Origin: Candidatus Zixiibacteriota bacterium
GTDB taxonomy: Bacteria; Zixibacteria; MSB-5A5; UBA10806
NCBI GenBank assembly: GCA_020344055.1
Contig: CP070813.1
Location: 1,506,668-1,539,853, forward strand
Direction: 5' to 3'
DNA: 33,186 nucleotides
In this document: positions 8,751 through 16,723 of the stretch, piece after piece
Numbering within the stretch: position 1 is the stretch's first letter
Layout of the letters: every line of letters starts with the position of its first letter
Translations under genes and position numbers: made by a program
Notes under the pieces: generated by a model
Told to the model about the DNA's origin: nothing
Database searches by the model: none
Seen by the model: only the letters and a program-made list of their open reading frames with translations

Positions 8751-9734
8751 CTATTGACCCAATTCCCTTTCTATCTCCCTTTTTAAATCATCGACCTGCC
8801 AATATAGGGGGTCCTGAGGCATATCCTTGTACAATTTTAAAGCCTCGCCCAGACGGTTGACCGCCTCGTACGGCAGGTTGGAATCGCGGAGAGACTTGGC
8901 GAAGTTAAACAGGATTTCCACCTTTAATTGCTTCGCCGGCACAGACCTCGGTCTGGCTTTTATAGCCTTATCTATTTCGGTAAGCGCTCTTCCGAAATAT
9001 TTCGATTCCCCCGCTATGGCCCTGTCAAGATAACTGCTTGCGCGATTGACATAGGTCTGAAAATCGGGTTTGGGCTTGGGTTTGGGCGGGGGGGCAGCCG
9101 GACGGGAGGGTGCCGTCCTTTTGACCATCGTGAAACTATCTATATGACTGACGTCTGCCAGGTATATATTTTCGGATAAATCATCAAATCCGCTTTTGCT
9201 GAGCTTCACGTCCACACTGTCGAGTATATGAACGGACTCCGAAATAGTTATACTGCCGTCCTCGCCGGTCTGTCCCTGATCCTTGCCCTCCACGACAATA
9301 CCGACATCTTTTAAAGGCTCTCCCTCTTCGTTTACGGTTACAACCGTTAAGGTAGCGTAAGGCCTGTTCATAGAGAAAACCAGGTTTGATCCGTCCTCAC
9401 CCAAGGTAATTGTCGTATCAATATCTTCAAAAGGCTTTTTCCTCGCGATTATTCTGACGTCCCCGGGTTTCGATATTAACGCCGTAATTTTACCCTGAGC
9501 ATTCGTTTGACCAATAAAATTATCGTTTACGGTAAATCCGACGCCCGGAATCGGTGTGCGCACGTCATTCAACACATTGATATTAAGGGAAATCAATCTG
9601 ATTTTGCTCCAATCGGCATAAATTACATTTAATTCATAAGCAGTAACGAGAAGCATTATTATAATTATTATTCCAAAGGCAGTAATGCGACCTTGCTGGG
9701 GATTCCACGCTTTTTTACTCATTCTATCTATCAT
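8751..9734 (-). CDS. Membrane-anchored protein with two Ig-like/CarboxypepD-reg-like modules and a TPR-like tail
   Basis: This 327-aa protein has a single N-terminal TM helix at 18-36 (TAFGIIIIIMLLVTAYEL). Two beta modules of the 'regulatory carboxypeptidase' style follow (about 47-122 with GVGFTVNDNFIGQTNAQG, and 126-203 with EGEPLKDVGIVVEG). Then come a proline-rich linker PAAPPPKPKPKP at 213-224 and a helical TPR-like tail (ALTEIDKAIKARPRS, EAVNRLGEALKLY). No catalytic motif is visible. Such layouts usually tether or space protein complexes in the envelope. A second start, MSKKAW four codons in, is possible; neither has a strong ribosome site. Confidence 0.7.
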   Translation of the reverse strand: MIDRMSKKAWNPQQGRITAFGIIIIIMLLVTAYELNVIYADWSKIRLISLNINVLNDVRTPIPGVGFTVNDNFIGQTNAQGKITALISKPGDVRIIARKKPFEDIDTTITLGEDGSNLVFSMNRPYATLTVVTVNEEGEPLKDVGIVVEGKDQGQTGEDGSITISESVHILDSVDVKLSKSGFDDLSENIYLADVSHIDSFTMVKRTAPSRPAAPPPKPKPKPDFQTYVNRASSYLDRAIAGESKYFGRALTEIDKAIKARPRSVPAKQLKVEILFNFAKSLRDSNLPYEAVNRLGEALKLYKDMPQDPLYWQVDDLKREIERELGQ

Positions 9735-9820
9735 TTTATCGGTTATTTTTTTTCAGTATTAAAATGTCGGTTTTTCCCCGGACTATCCCACCTCCACTTT
9801 CATCCTGTCTAACGAGCTAT

Positions 9821-9849
9821 ATAATATACTATTAAGAATTTAAAAGCAA
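9821..9849 (-). promoter_or_regulatory. Candidate promoter for the gene at 8751-9734
   Basis: Read on the minus strand, TTGCTT and TATTAT are 17 nt apart, in an A/T-rich tract about 87 nt before the start codon. TATTAT matches five of six consensus bases. Confidence 0.4.
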
Positions 9850-10408
9850 GATAAATTAGCTGAACCAGCACAAAGGATTTTATCAATTAATTTGGGAGAA
9901 ATCGGCTGGTTTTTCCGCCCGCCCTGTTTCCGGCGTCTAAGCTATTAACCCATAGTCGATTCTATCGATATTTTCGGCCCTGCTGACATGGGAAAAGTCA
10001 ACCTTGTTTTCAAATGCTTTTTGGGTACGGTAAAATCAGGAACGAAACTCCGAAGTCATATATACAGCATTAGGATATGGTTCCTAATTAAAAGAAATGT
10101 TCATCCCCCACGAATGGTTGCCAAACCGGTTCGAAGAGTACACCCGCCGCAATGACATGCTCACTCATCTGCAGGGCGCCAGCCTGTTTAAGTATATATA
10201 CGAAAATTTCAGCCCGGAGACCCCCACACAACCGGCCGGAATTCCTTACTGCTAAATTTGAATAAAGTATAACAGAAGCTGGCGAATCCATTGAATGAAT
10301 CGTCTTTAAACGAATCCAAAGCCGGGATTTACCGTATATCGAATTGTGTTTGGTGTGGGCAGTATTATTGACATCTGTGCCGCTTGGACAATGGAGAGGA
10401 GGGCAGTG
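9850..10408. other. Divergent intergenic region, mostly featureless
   Basis: This space lies between two divergent genes. Apart from a possible 52-codon ORF (listed separately), I see no RNA, repeat or clear terminator in it. Confidence 0.5.
10097..10255 (+). pseudogene. Possible 52-codon orphan ORF or gene fragment
   Basis: An ATG opens 52 codons with a protein-like composition (starting MFIPHEWLPNRFEEYTRRND, rich in charged and aromatic residues, ending GIPYC). No ribosome site precedes it and no family is recognised. It could be the fossil of a longer gene or chance. Confidence 0.25.
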
Positions 10409-12718
10409 ATGGGATCTAACACTTCTAAAACCGCTTCTGTTTTTTTTGTATCCTTCATTTTCGCTGTTTCGGCTGTTGCCGATAGCACTGATTTCGTGCC
10501 TGTTTATAAGCCTCAATTGGAAATATCCAGAATAAACAGCTCGGTAAAAATCGACGGCATGCTGGATGACGACTGCTGGGAAAACGCCGCCTCCGTAAAC
10601 CAATTCGTGGAAAACTACCCCGGGGACCAGGTAAAACCCGATGTCGAGACCAAAACGTTTATCACCTTTGACGACAGCAAATTATACATTGCCTTTATTT
10701 GCTATGACAATCCGGATGAAATCCGGGCCTCCTATTGCGAACGGGACAAACTCTGGGGCGGCCAGGATAACATCGGGGTTTTCATCGATACCTACGGTGA
10801 CGCTATCTGGGCTTATACCCTGAACGTCAATCCCTACGGCATTCAGATGGACGCGTTATGGTCGCCTTACCGCGGGGAGGATGGTAGTTACGATTTAATC
10901 TGGGATTCCGCGGCAAAAATAACCGATCAAGGATACCAGGTAGAAATGGCCATCCCCTTTTCCAGCCTTCGATTCCCCAATAAAGACATTCAATCGTGGA
11001 GAATGGAATTTTACCGCCATCGGTATCGTGACAGCCACTATCAGTATTCCTGGGCAGCGTACGATCGTGACGAACCATGCTGGCCGTGCCAGTGGGGAAC
11101 CATTTCGGGTATCGGCAATGTCGTCCCCGGAAAAGGAATAGAATTCCTTCCCTCGGTTATCGCTTACCAATCGGGATATCTTGACGGAGCCGGCACATCC
11201 GCTGAACCTTTCGATTTTATAAATGACGATCCCGACGGCGAGTTTTCTCTGGGCGCCAGGTACGCCTTTAATTCAAACATCACCACCGAAGCCACCTACA
11301 ATCCCGACTTCAGCCAGGTCGAGTCCGACGAGGCTCAAATCGATTTAAATACCACATTCGCTCTTCATTACCCCGAAAAAAGACCTTTCTTCCAGGAAGG
11401 CAGCGATCTTTTCGGAACCTGGTCGAACACCTTCTATTCGCGGACTATCAACGACCCCGAGTTTGCCGGCAAATTCACCGCCAGGATCAATCGCTCCAAT
11501 ATGGCCTACCTGGTGGCTCGCGATGAGCATACTCCCATTATAGTCCCTTTCGAGGAGGGAAGCGCCTATCTGCTCACGGGGAAAAGCGTTTCGAATTTCG
11601 GCAGGTTCAAACAGCCCTTCGGTACCGACTCGTATATTGGCCTGCTTGTTACCGACAGGCGCCTGGATGACGGCGGCGCGGGATCGATCATTCAAATCGA
11701 CAACCAGATATGCTATCATAAAAACTGGCGTACGCAATTCGAATATATAAGAAGCTTTACGAAAGAATCCCGGGGAGACGATTTGAATTCCCGGATCAAT
11801 CAACTCATCGACTCGGGCATAATCGATTCCACGTTTGATGACGGCAGGTACACCTCGATACTTGACGGAGAATCGTTCTCCGGCCACGGACTTTTGGTAA
11901 ATCTCGAAGAACGATCCCGACATGTCAATTTTGATCTCGGCCTGATTGAGTTCAGCCCGACGTTTCGGGCCGATAACGGGTTTCGCGCAAGTAATAATCA
12001 AAGGGAATTAACCCTGCTTTCGAATTATCCGATATATTTCGAAGATAAATTTATCGAGGAACTCAGGCCCAATTTTGACGCCTCCTACAAATGGAATTTC
12101 GAGGGCGAAACCAAGGAAAAATATATCGTCCTGGGTTTCAGCGCGTCTCTGAAGGGACAGACGGAAGTTCATCCCTCTTTCACTCGTGTCTCCGAGAGAT
12201 TCAGGGGGATTGTATTCGATAATATCTGGCAATTTCATCATTGCACCCACTCGAATTTTTCCGAAATTCTGGGGCTTTCTTTTTCCGTAAATCATGGTCA
12301 CCTGATCGCGCGCCTTCAAGATCCGCCGGTAATGGGGAAAGCCACCAGCCTGAATTTCGGAGCGGATATCAAACCGGTCGACAGGATGTTGATAGAATCA
12401 TCATATAATTACACAAAAAGCGACGAACTCGATTCCGGCGAAAACCTTTACAAGGGTTATGTCACCAGGACCAAGATCAATTATCAATTCACGCCCGAGC
12501 TTTCCCTGCGTATGATTTTTCAATACGATGATATATATGAAACCTTCGATTTCGACCCGCTTTTAACATACAGGTTGAGCCCGTTTTCGGTTTTCTACCT
12601 TGGATCGACATACCGATACACACATTATGATAATGTCGGAGATGACGGCCTGGATGAAACCACCCGCCTGACCTCCAGGCAGTATTTCATGAAACTGCAG
12701 TATCTATTTCAGATTTAG
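10409..12718 (+). CDS. DUF5916-type protein: CBM9-like domain plus outer-membrane beta-barrel
   Basis: This is about 769 aa from the ATG preceded by GGAGAGGAGGG; an ATG 63 nt upstream would give an implausible pre-sequence. A signal peptide (TASVFFVSFIFAVSAVA) leads to a carbohydrate-binding-module-9-like domain (KIDGMLDDDCWENAA ... FITFDDSKLYIAFICYDNPD ... GYQVEMAIPFSSLRFP, about 35-210). The remainder is strand-rich with features of an outer-membrane barrel (YPEKRPFFQEGSDLF, many Tyr/Phe-alternating strands, terminal LQYLFQI). DUF5916 proteins combine these two parts in environmental Bacteroidota and relatives. Substrate and transport role are unknown. It is a single-gene unit with a convergent neighbour downstream. 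Confidence 0.87.
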   Translation: MGSNTSKTASVFFVSFIFAVSAVADSTDFVPVYKPQLEISRINSSVKIDGMLDDDCWENAASVNQFVENYPGDQVKPDVETKTFITFDDSKLYIAFICYDNPDEIRASYCERDKLWGGQDNIGVFIDTYGDAIWAYTLNVNPYGIQMDALWSPYRGEDGSYDLIWDSAAKITDQGYQVEMAIPFSSLRFPNKDIQSWRMEFYRHRYRDSHYQYSWAAYDRDEPCWPCQWGTISGIGNVVPGKGIEFLPSVIAYQSGYLDGAGTSAEPFDFINDDPDGEFSLGARYAFNSNITTEATYNPDFSQVESDEAQIDLNTTFALHYPEKRPFFQEGSDLFGTWSNTFYSRTINDPEFAGKFTARINRSNMAYLVARDEHTPIIVPFEEGSAYLLTGKSVSNFGRFKQPFGTDSYIGLLVTDRRLDDGGAGSIIQIDNQICYHKNWRTQFEYIRSFTKESRGDDLNSRINQLIDSGIIDSTFDDGRYTSILDGESFSGHGLLVNLEERSRHVNFDLGLIEFSPTFRADNGFRASNNQRELTLLSNYPIYFEDKFIEELRPNFDASYKWNFEGETKEKYIVLGFSASLKGQTEVHPSFTRVSERFRGIVFDNIWQFHHCTHSNFSEILGLSFSVNHGHLIARLQDPPVMGKATSLNFGADIKPVDRMLIESSYNYTKSDELDSGENLYKGYVTRTKINYQFTPELSLRMIFQYDDIYETFDFDPLLTYRLSPFSVFYLGSTYRYTHYDNVGDDGLDETTRLTSRQYFMKLQYLFQI

Positions 12719-12785
12719 AATGAAGCCGCTTTCATATCGGCGGTTCAACGATTGAGGGCTGATGTAAACCCGGAAATTCCCTGTT

Positions 12786-13241
12786 CTACAGCTTGCCCCT
12801 GACCACATATTTCAGAATTTTCACAACCTGCGCGACCGTCTCGCAGACCGCATACGCCGAGGCGTCAATCTCTTTGAGGGCATGGATATATTCTTTCGGA
12901 TGTTGGACTATCACGGGTATATTCAAAGCTGAAGCATAACCCGCATCAAAAGCGGTATTCCACTGTTTGTATTTATCGCCGAACCGAACCACCACAATAT
13001 CGGAATCCTCGATAAGCGTCCTTGTACGAATGGCGTTTATCTTGGCCGCCTTGTGATCATGCCAGAATTTATCGGCCTCTTTCCCGAGTATTTTGCCGCC
13101 GCAATCGTCGCTGGATGAGTGATCCGTCACCGGCGCGTAAAACTCGACCGGAAGCTTCGCTCTTTTAACGGCCGAGGAAATTTTACTTCGCCAGTCGGTA
13201 TGAATCTCGCCCGATAAATATACTTTCCATTGTTTCTGCAT
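12786..13241 (-). CDS. ytoQ: YtoQ family protein
   Basis: This 151-aa protein matches the YtoQ family closely in order and spacing of motifs: YLSGEIHTDWR near the N-terminus, an APVTDH-SSSD segment, GKEADKFWHDHKAAKIN, then RTRTLIEDSDIVVVRFG and KYKQWNTAFDAGYASAL. The family has a nucleoside 2-deoxyribosyltransferase-like Rossmann fold, but its reaction has not been established. The length is normal. The start follows a TGGAGTG ribosome site. It converges on the DUF5916-type gene and shows no operon partner. Confidence 0.9.
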   Translation of the reverse strand: MQKQWKVYLSGEIHTDWRSKISSAVKRAKLPVEFYAPVTDHSSSDDCGGKILGKEADKFWHDHKAAKINAIRTRTLIEDSDIVVVRFGDKYKQWNTAFDAGYASALNIPVIVQHPKEYIHALKEIDASAYAVCETVAQVVKILKYVVRGKL

Positions 13242-13417
13242 AACTTCACTCCAGGTAAAATATACTTTAAAACCTTACCCGCCTGGGGGCTAAAATTAAA
13301 ATACCCTCGGCAAAACCGCGTGGATTTGCCGGAAGACCGGGCCGTGAATCGAAGAAAGTCAAATCAACTCTTTGATACAACCACCTTTTAATTGTGAGGC
13401 CCGAATGTCAGGCTTAA

Positions 13418-14740
13418 CTACCTCTTGCCCACAATAGATACAAACTTCCTGTCATCGGTAAATTCATTCCTGATGAATTTATTCAACTCATCCAGATCGA
13501 TTCGATCGGCCATATCGATTAAATCCAGAACAAAGCGGTAACCGTATCCCATATACTCATAAAAGGCCATGTAATTTGCCCTGTTGGACTTGCGATCTAT
13601 GCGGTAGATCATATTGTTTTTCATGTTGATTCTGGCGTCCTGAAGCTCCTCCATGGTAATACCGTCCTGAATAAGCTTACTCCATTCGCGGTTCAGGGAA
13701 TTTAGAGCCACCCTTACCTTGGTGGTATCGGTACCGATAGCGGCGCGGAATACGGCCCCGTATTTATCCGTCATATACTGCGTATATACGGAATAGGCCA
13801 GCTTCTCTTTCTGCCTCAAATACCACAGTCTCGAGCCCACGTTATTGCCCATAATCTCATTGAGCAAGACAAGGTACGGCACTTCATCCGGCTCAAGATG
13901 ACCGAGCATAACGCCCATGAAAATGTACGATTGGTTTCGATCGTATTTTATAAATCCCGATTTTTTGTCCTGCAACGTAAGTCCCGGAAGCGTGATGGTG
14001 TCAGCCTCGGCCCTGACCCCGCCCAGATGTTTATGAATGATAGCGTTGATTTTACCGGCCGGTAAATCTGTCGCTACCGAGAAAATAATATTTTTACCTC
14101 CAATATATTTTTGATAATGTTTTTTGATATCATCGACCGTAATTGAGGTTATTGACTGCTCGGTTCCGAGAGTGGGCAGGCCGTAATATTGGTCGCCATA
14201 GGCGGTCCTCCAGAACAGTTTGCTGGAAGCCTGCGCCTGATTGTCATTGGACGCTTTAATGTCTCCCTCTACCTCATGTTTCAGCTTCGTCAGCTCTTCA
14301 TCCGGAAAAGTCGGTGATAAGAGAGACCCCGAAATAATCTCCAACACCCGGTCGAAATTTTCAGTCAGTGAGGTAAACGATATGGCGCTGTAGTCTCTAT
14401 AACACACGGTGGAGACATCGGCGCCCAAAAAATCGAGTTGCTCGGTGATCTCGGCCGCGGTCATGGTAGCGTTGCCCTTCAAAAGCATCTTTATCATCAG
14501 ATTCGTTATTCCGTTATTTTCCGAGTTCTCAGTCAAAACACCCCCGCCGATAAGAACTCTCGCCGCCGTTAGGGAGGTAGACCGATCATGATTGACCAGC
14601 ACCCTGATTCCGTTTGCCATAACCGTCTTGCCATAACCGTCGGGATCTATATCGAGCTGAGCGGTTCGTTCCCCGCAGCTGAGCAATACCGCTATAACCG
14701 GCAAAAGAACCAGCGATCCATAATCTCTAATTACTTTCAT
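13418..14740 (-). CDS. M16-family peptidase homolog, inactive partner lipoprotein
   Basis: This 440-aa protein has a lipoprotein signal (VLLPVIAVLLSC, Cys22). The M16 fold is retained, but the zinc site is destroyed. Where the active partner has HLLEH, this protein has N80-L-M-I83-K84, so both histidines and the catalytic glutamate are gone. In two-subunit M16 enzymes (as in mitochondrial processing peptidase and bacterial pairs) the inactive subunit shapes the substrate chamber. It overlaps the upstream active-subunit gene by four bases (ATGA), which indicates translational coupling and a 1:1 complex. A periplasmic, lipid-anchored location is likely. Confidence 0.88.
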   Translation of the reverse strand: MKVIRDYGSLVLLPVIAVLLSCGERTAQLDIDPDGYGKTVMANGIRVLVNHDRSTSLTAARVLIGGGVLTENSENNGITNLMIKMLLKGNATMTAAEITEQLDFLGADVSTVCYRDYSAISFTSLTENFDRVLEIISGSLLSPTFPDEELTKLKHEVEGDIKASNDNQAQASSKLFWRTAYGDQYYGLPTLGTEQSITSITVDDIKKHYQKYIGGKNIIFSVATDLPAGKINAIIHKHLGGVRAEADTITLPGLTLQDKKSGFIKYDRNQSYIFMGVMLGHLEPDEVPYLVLLNEIMGNNVGSRLWYLRQKEKLAYSVYTQYMTDKYGAVFRAAIGTDTTKVRVALNSLNREWSKLIQDGITMEELQDARINMKNNMIYRIDRKSNRANYMAFYEYMGYGYRFVLDLIDMADRIDLDELNKFIRNEFTDDRKFVSIVGKR

Positions 14741-16029
14741 TTGGGCACCACCATGGTTTTAACATATGAATCCGTATTGAGATATTCCCGCGCTGCCGCA
14801 TTTAATTCGGCCAGAGTCGTTTTCTCGATGTTATGAGGATAATTTTCCACAAACTCATAGCCGATAAAGGAATCGTACTCCGAGTATTTGTCGGCGATAT
14901 CAAGACCGCGTTCCATCGAAATATAATGGGCCGTCTTTATCTTGTTTTTGGCCTTGCGAAGTTCCCGCTCGGTGAATCCATTTTCTTTCACATCAGTTAA
15001 AACTTCGTTTATAGCTTTCTCAACCTCCGGGATATTGGCCGGATCAAGGGTGGATATCGATGATATCAAACCCTCGTACTTGTTGGTTTCAAAAAAGAAA
15101 CTGATGGAATAAACCAGGCCCATTTCGTCTTTGAGTTTCTTCCATAACCGGCTGGATTCACCGTCCCCGAGGATAACGGACATAATATCCAGAGGAAACT
15201 GCCGGGGGCTATCCGCTTTCGGCCCGATAGAACTCATTATCAAATACGCCTGCTCTACATCCTTCTTTATCTCGATTTCGACGACTTTAGCGCGCTTCAT
15301 AGGCAAATTGTAATTGTCTTTAGCCACTGAACCTTCGGGGAAATCGCCGAAATATTTTCTAACCAGCCCGAGAGTCTTTTGGGCGTCGAGATCCCCCACG
15401 ATAACCATAGTCATATTATTGGGAGCGTAATAACGTTTATAGTAGGCGTAAACGGAATCGCGCGGAATATTGGCCACTCGTTCTTTGGTTCCCAGTACGT
15501 TTTTGGAGTACGGGTGACCTTCGAAAAGCACTTTTAAGGTGGATCGATAGGCTTTGGAGAAAGGATTATCTTCGGAGATATTAATCTCCTCTAAAACCGC
15601 CTGTCTCTCCTTGCTCATCTCGGCCTCGGGGAAATTGGAGCGAAACAGCATATCGGCATGGATCTCCAACGCGAACTCCAGATTTTCACGGGGAAGCGAG
15701 ATCACGAAATCAGTCCAGTCCGATGATGTATAGCCGTTGAAATAAGCCCCGTGCCTTTTCATGGCGTCGCCCACCTCTTCGCCCGTCATTTTCTCCGTAC
15801 CTCGAAACAATATGAGGTGCTCCAGAAGATGGGTGGCGCCGTCAAAAAAATCTGTCTCATTTTTGGCGCCAACCTTTATGGTAGTCGAGATATTGACCTG
15901 AGGTACCTGATGATTTTCCAGAATCATCACTTTCAAGCCGTTATCAAGCTCGGTAATCTGCAAATCCGCCGAGATACCAATTCCCGGCAGAAACAATAAT
16001 AAGCAGACACCCGTTAACACAAAACGCAT
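14737..16029 (-). CDS. M16-family zinc metallopeptidase, active subunit
   Basis: This 430-aa protein has a signal peptide (MRFVLTGVCLLLFLPGIGIS). The inverted zinc motif HLLEH lies at 67-71 and E148, 77 residues after the second histidine, is the expected third ligand (AVLEEINISEDNP). The C-terminal half carries the usual second M16 domain. It probably degrades or processes peptides in the periplasm together with the lipoprotein partner encoded immediately downstream. A GAGGGAG ribosome site precedes the ATG. Confidence 0.92.
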   Translation of the reverse strand: MRFVLTGVCLLLFLPGIGISADLQITELDNGLKVMILENHQVPQVNISTTIKVGAKNETDFFDGATHLLEHLILFRGTEKMTGEEVGDAMKRHGAYFNGYTSSDWTDFVISLPRENLEFALEIHADMLFRSNFPEAEMSKERQAVLEEINISEDNPFSKAYRSTLKVLFEGHPYSKNVLGTKERVANIPRDSVYAYYKRYYAPNNMTMVIVGDLDAQKTLGLVRKYFGDFPEGSVAKDNYNLPMKRAKVVEIEIKKDVEQAYLIMSSIGPKADSPRQFPLDIMSVILGDGESSRLWKKLKDEMGLVYSISFFFETNKYEGLISSISTLDPANIPEVEKAINEVLTDVKENGFTERELRKAKNKIKTAHYISMERGLDIADKYSEYDSFIGYEFVENYPHNIEKTTLAELNAAAREYLNTDSYVKTMVVPK

Positions 16030-16476
16030 AATAAGAACTCCCTCTTGTTAATAATTAAATTCACGTCTATTTTTATGTTAGTTCCCGAAAATCATCGAAA
16101 CTGAAATCTACGAATTCTCTCCTGATTTTCCATTTTTATAATATACGGATTAAAAAGAAATTTGTTGAGGTTTTTGATAATAGAGCGGAAAATCGAGATA
16201 TTATTCGGCCCCAGATTAAAATTCTTTGATTCTCAATAAATTACGAAGCAATTCGAACGATAGATGTTTTCCCTATACCTCCGCTTCTCGGTACGGCAGT
16301 GGCAGAAACTGTAAAATAGATAGACCCGCTGATATTCCCGATAATACTGTGGGATTATAGGCACGGTACAAAACCGCGGTGCGGGGAGTGATGGGGAATC
16401 AGGTTTATCCGGAATGACGACTCATTGCTGGAGTGAGCATATGAACCTTACTTATCCAGCCCTTAAAGTTGCTGGT

Positions 16477-16517
16477 ACACAACTGGCGGCGCAGGAACTC
16501 GAACCCCGGTCACACGG
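16477..16517 (-). repeat. tRNA 3'-end fragment, copy 1 (attachment-site remnant)
   Basis: Aligned without gaps to the intact tRNA region at 28048-28088, this fragment matches 35 of 41 bases. It covers the acceptor 3' strand, the T arm and 8 bases beyond the tRNA end (ACACAACT). The match outside the tRNA argues against chance similarity of the T loop alone. Confidence 0.75.
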
Positions 16518-16630
16518 GCAGGCGTTTTTCAGAACTAATTGCAGTGCGGATCGTTAACATGGCCATGAGCAAAAACTAATTAAGTGCAGAGCGCCCTTCG
16601 GCCTGTAAATTAGCCAAAGCTGGGAAACAC

Positions 16631-16646
16631 AGTCTATAAATAGACT
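16631..16646. promoter_or_regulatory. Perfect 16-bp dyad, possible operator
   Basis: AGTCTAT and ATAGACT arms flank a 2-nt centre. The dyad lies just upstream of a candidate promoter and about 78 nt before the Asn-synthetase-like gene. Its size suits a small dimeric regulator, but no regulator gene is adjacent. Confidence 0.35.
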
Positions 16647-16658
16647 GACCAATTTAAC

Positions 16659-16687
16659 TTGCATAATCAATCTTAATCACATATTAA
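16659..16687 (+). promoter_or_regulatory. Candidate promoter for the Asn-synthetase-like gene
   Basis: TTGCAT and TATTAA hexamers are separated by 17 nt, 36 nt upstream of the start codon. The consensus match is modest. Confidence 0.3.
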
Positions 16688-16723
16688 TGATTTTAAACAA
16701 CGGATGCCGGAGGAGTAGGAGAC

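Larger units (their letters stand above)
16030..16723. other. Intergenic region at the distal edge of the tRNA-linked island
   Basis: This stretch holds no supported gene. It contains the farthest tRNA-like fragment, a 16-bp dyad and a candidate promoter (each listed separately). The sequence between 16080 and 16470 shows nothing I can name. Confidence 0.5.

Noticed and set aside
11345-12001. A 218-codon open frame on the minus strand
   Set aside because: It is antisense within the well-supported DUF5916-type gene and has no recognisable domain or ribosome site.
12719-12785. Bidirectional terminator between the DUF5916-type gene and ytoQ
   Set aside because: Only a 4-bp GCCG/CGGC core pairs and no T-run follows on either strand.
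16441-16557. A short plus-strand frame starting at ATG 16441
   Set aside because: It runs through the tRNA fragment, has no ribosome site and no conserved sequence.
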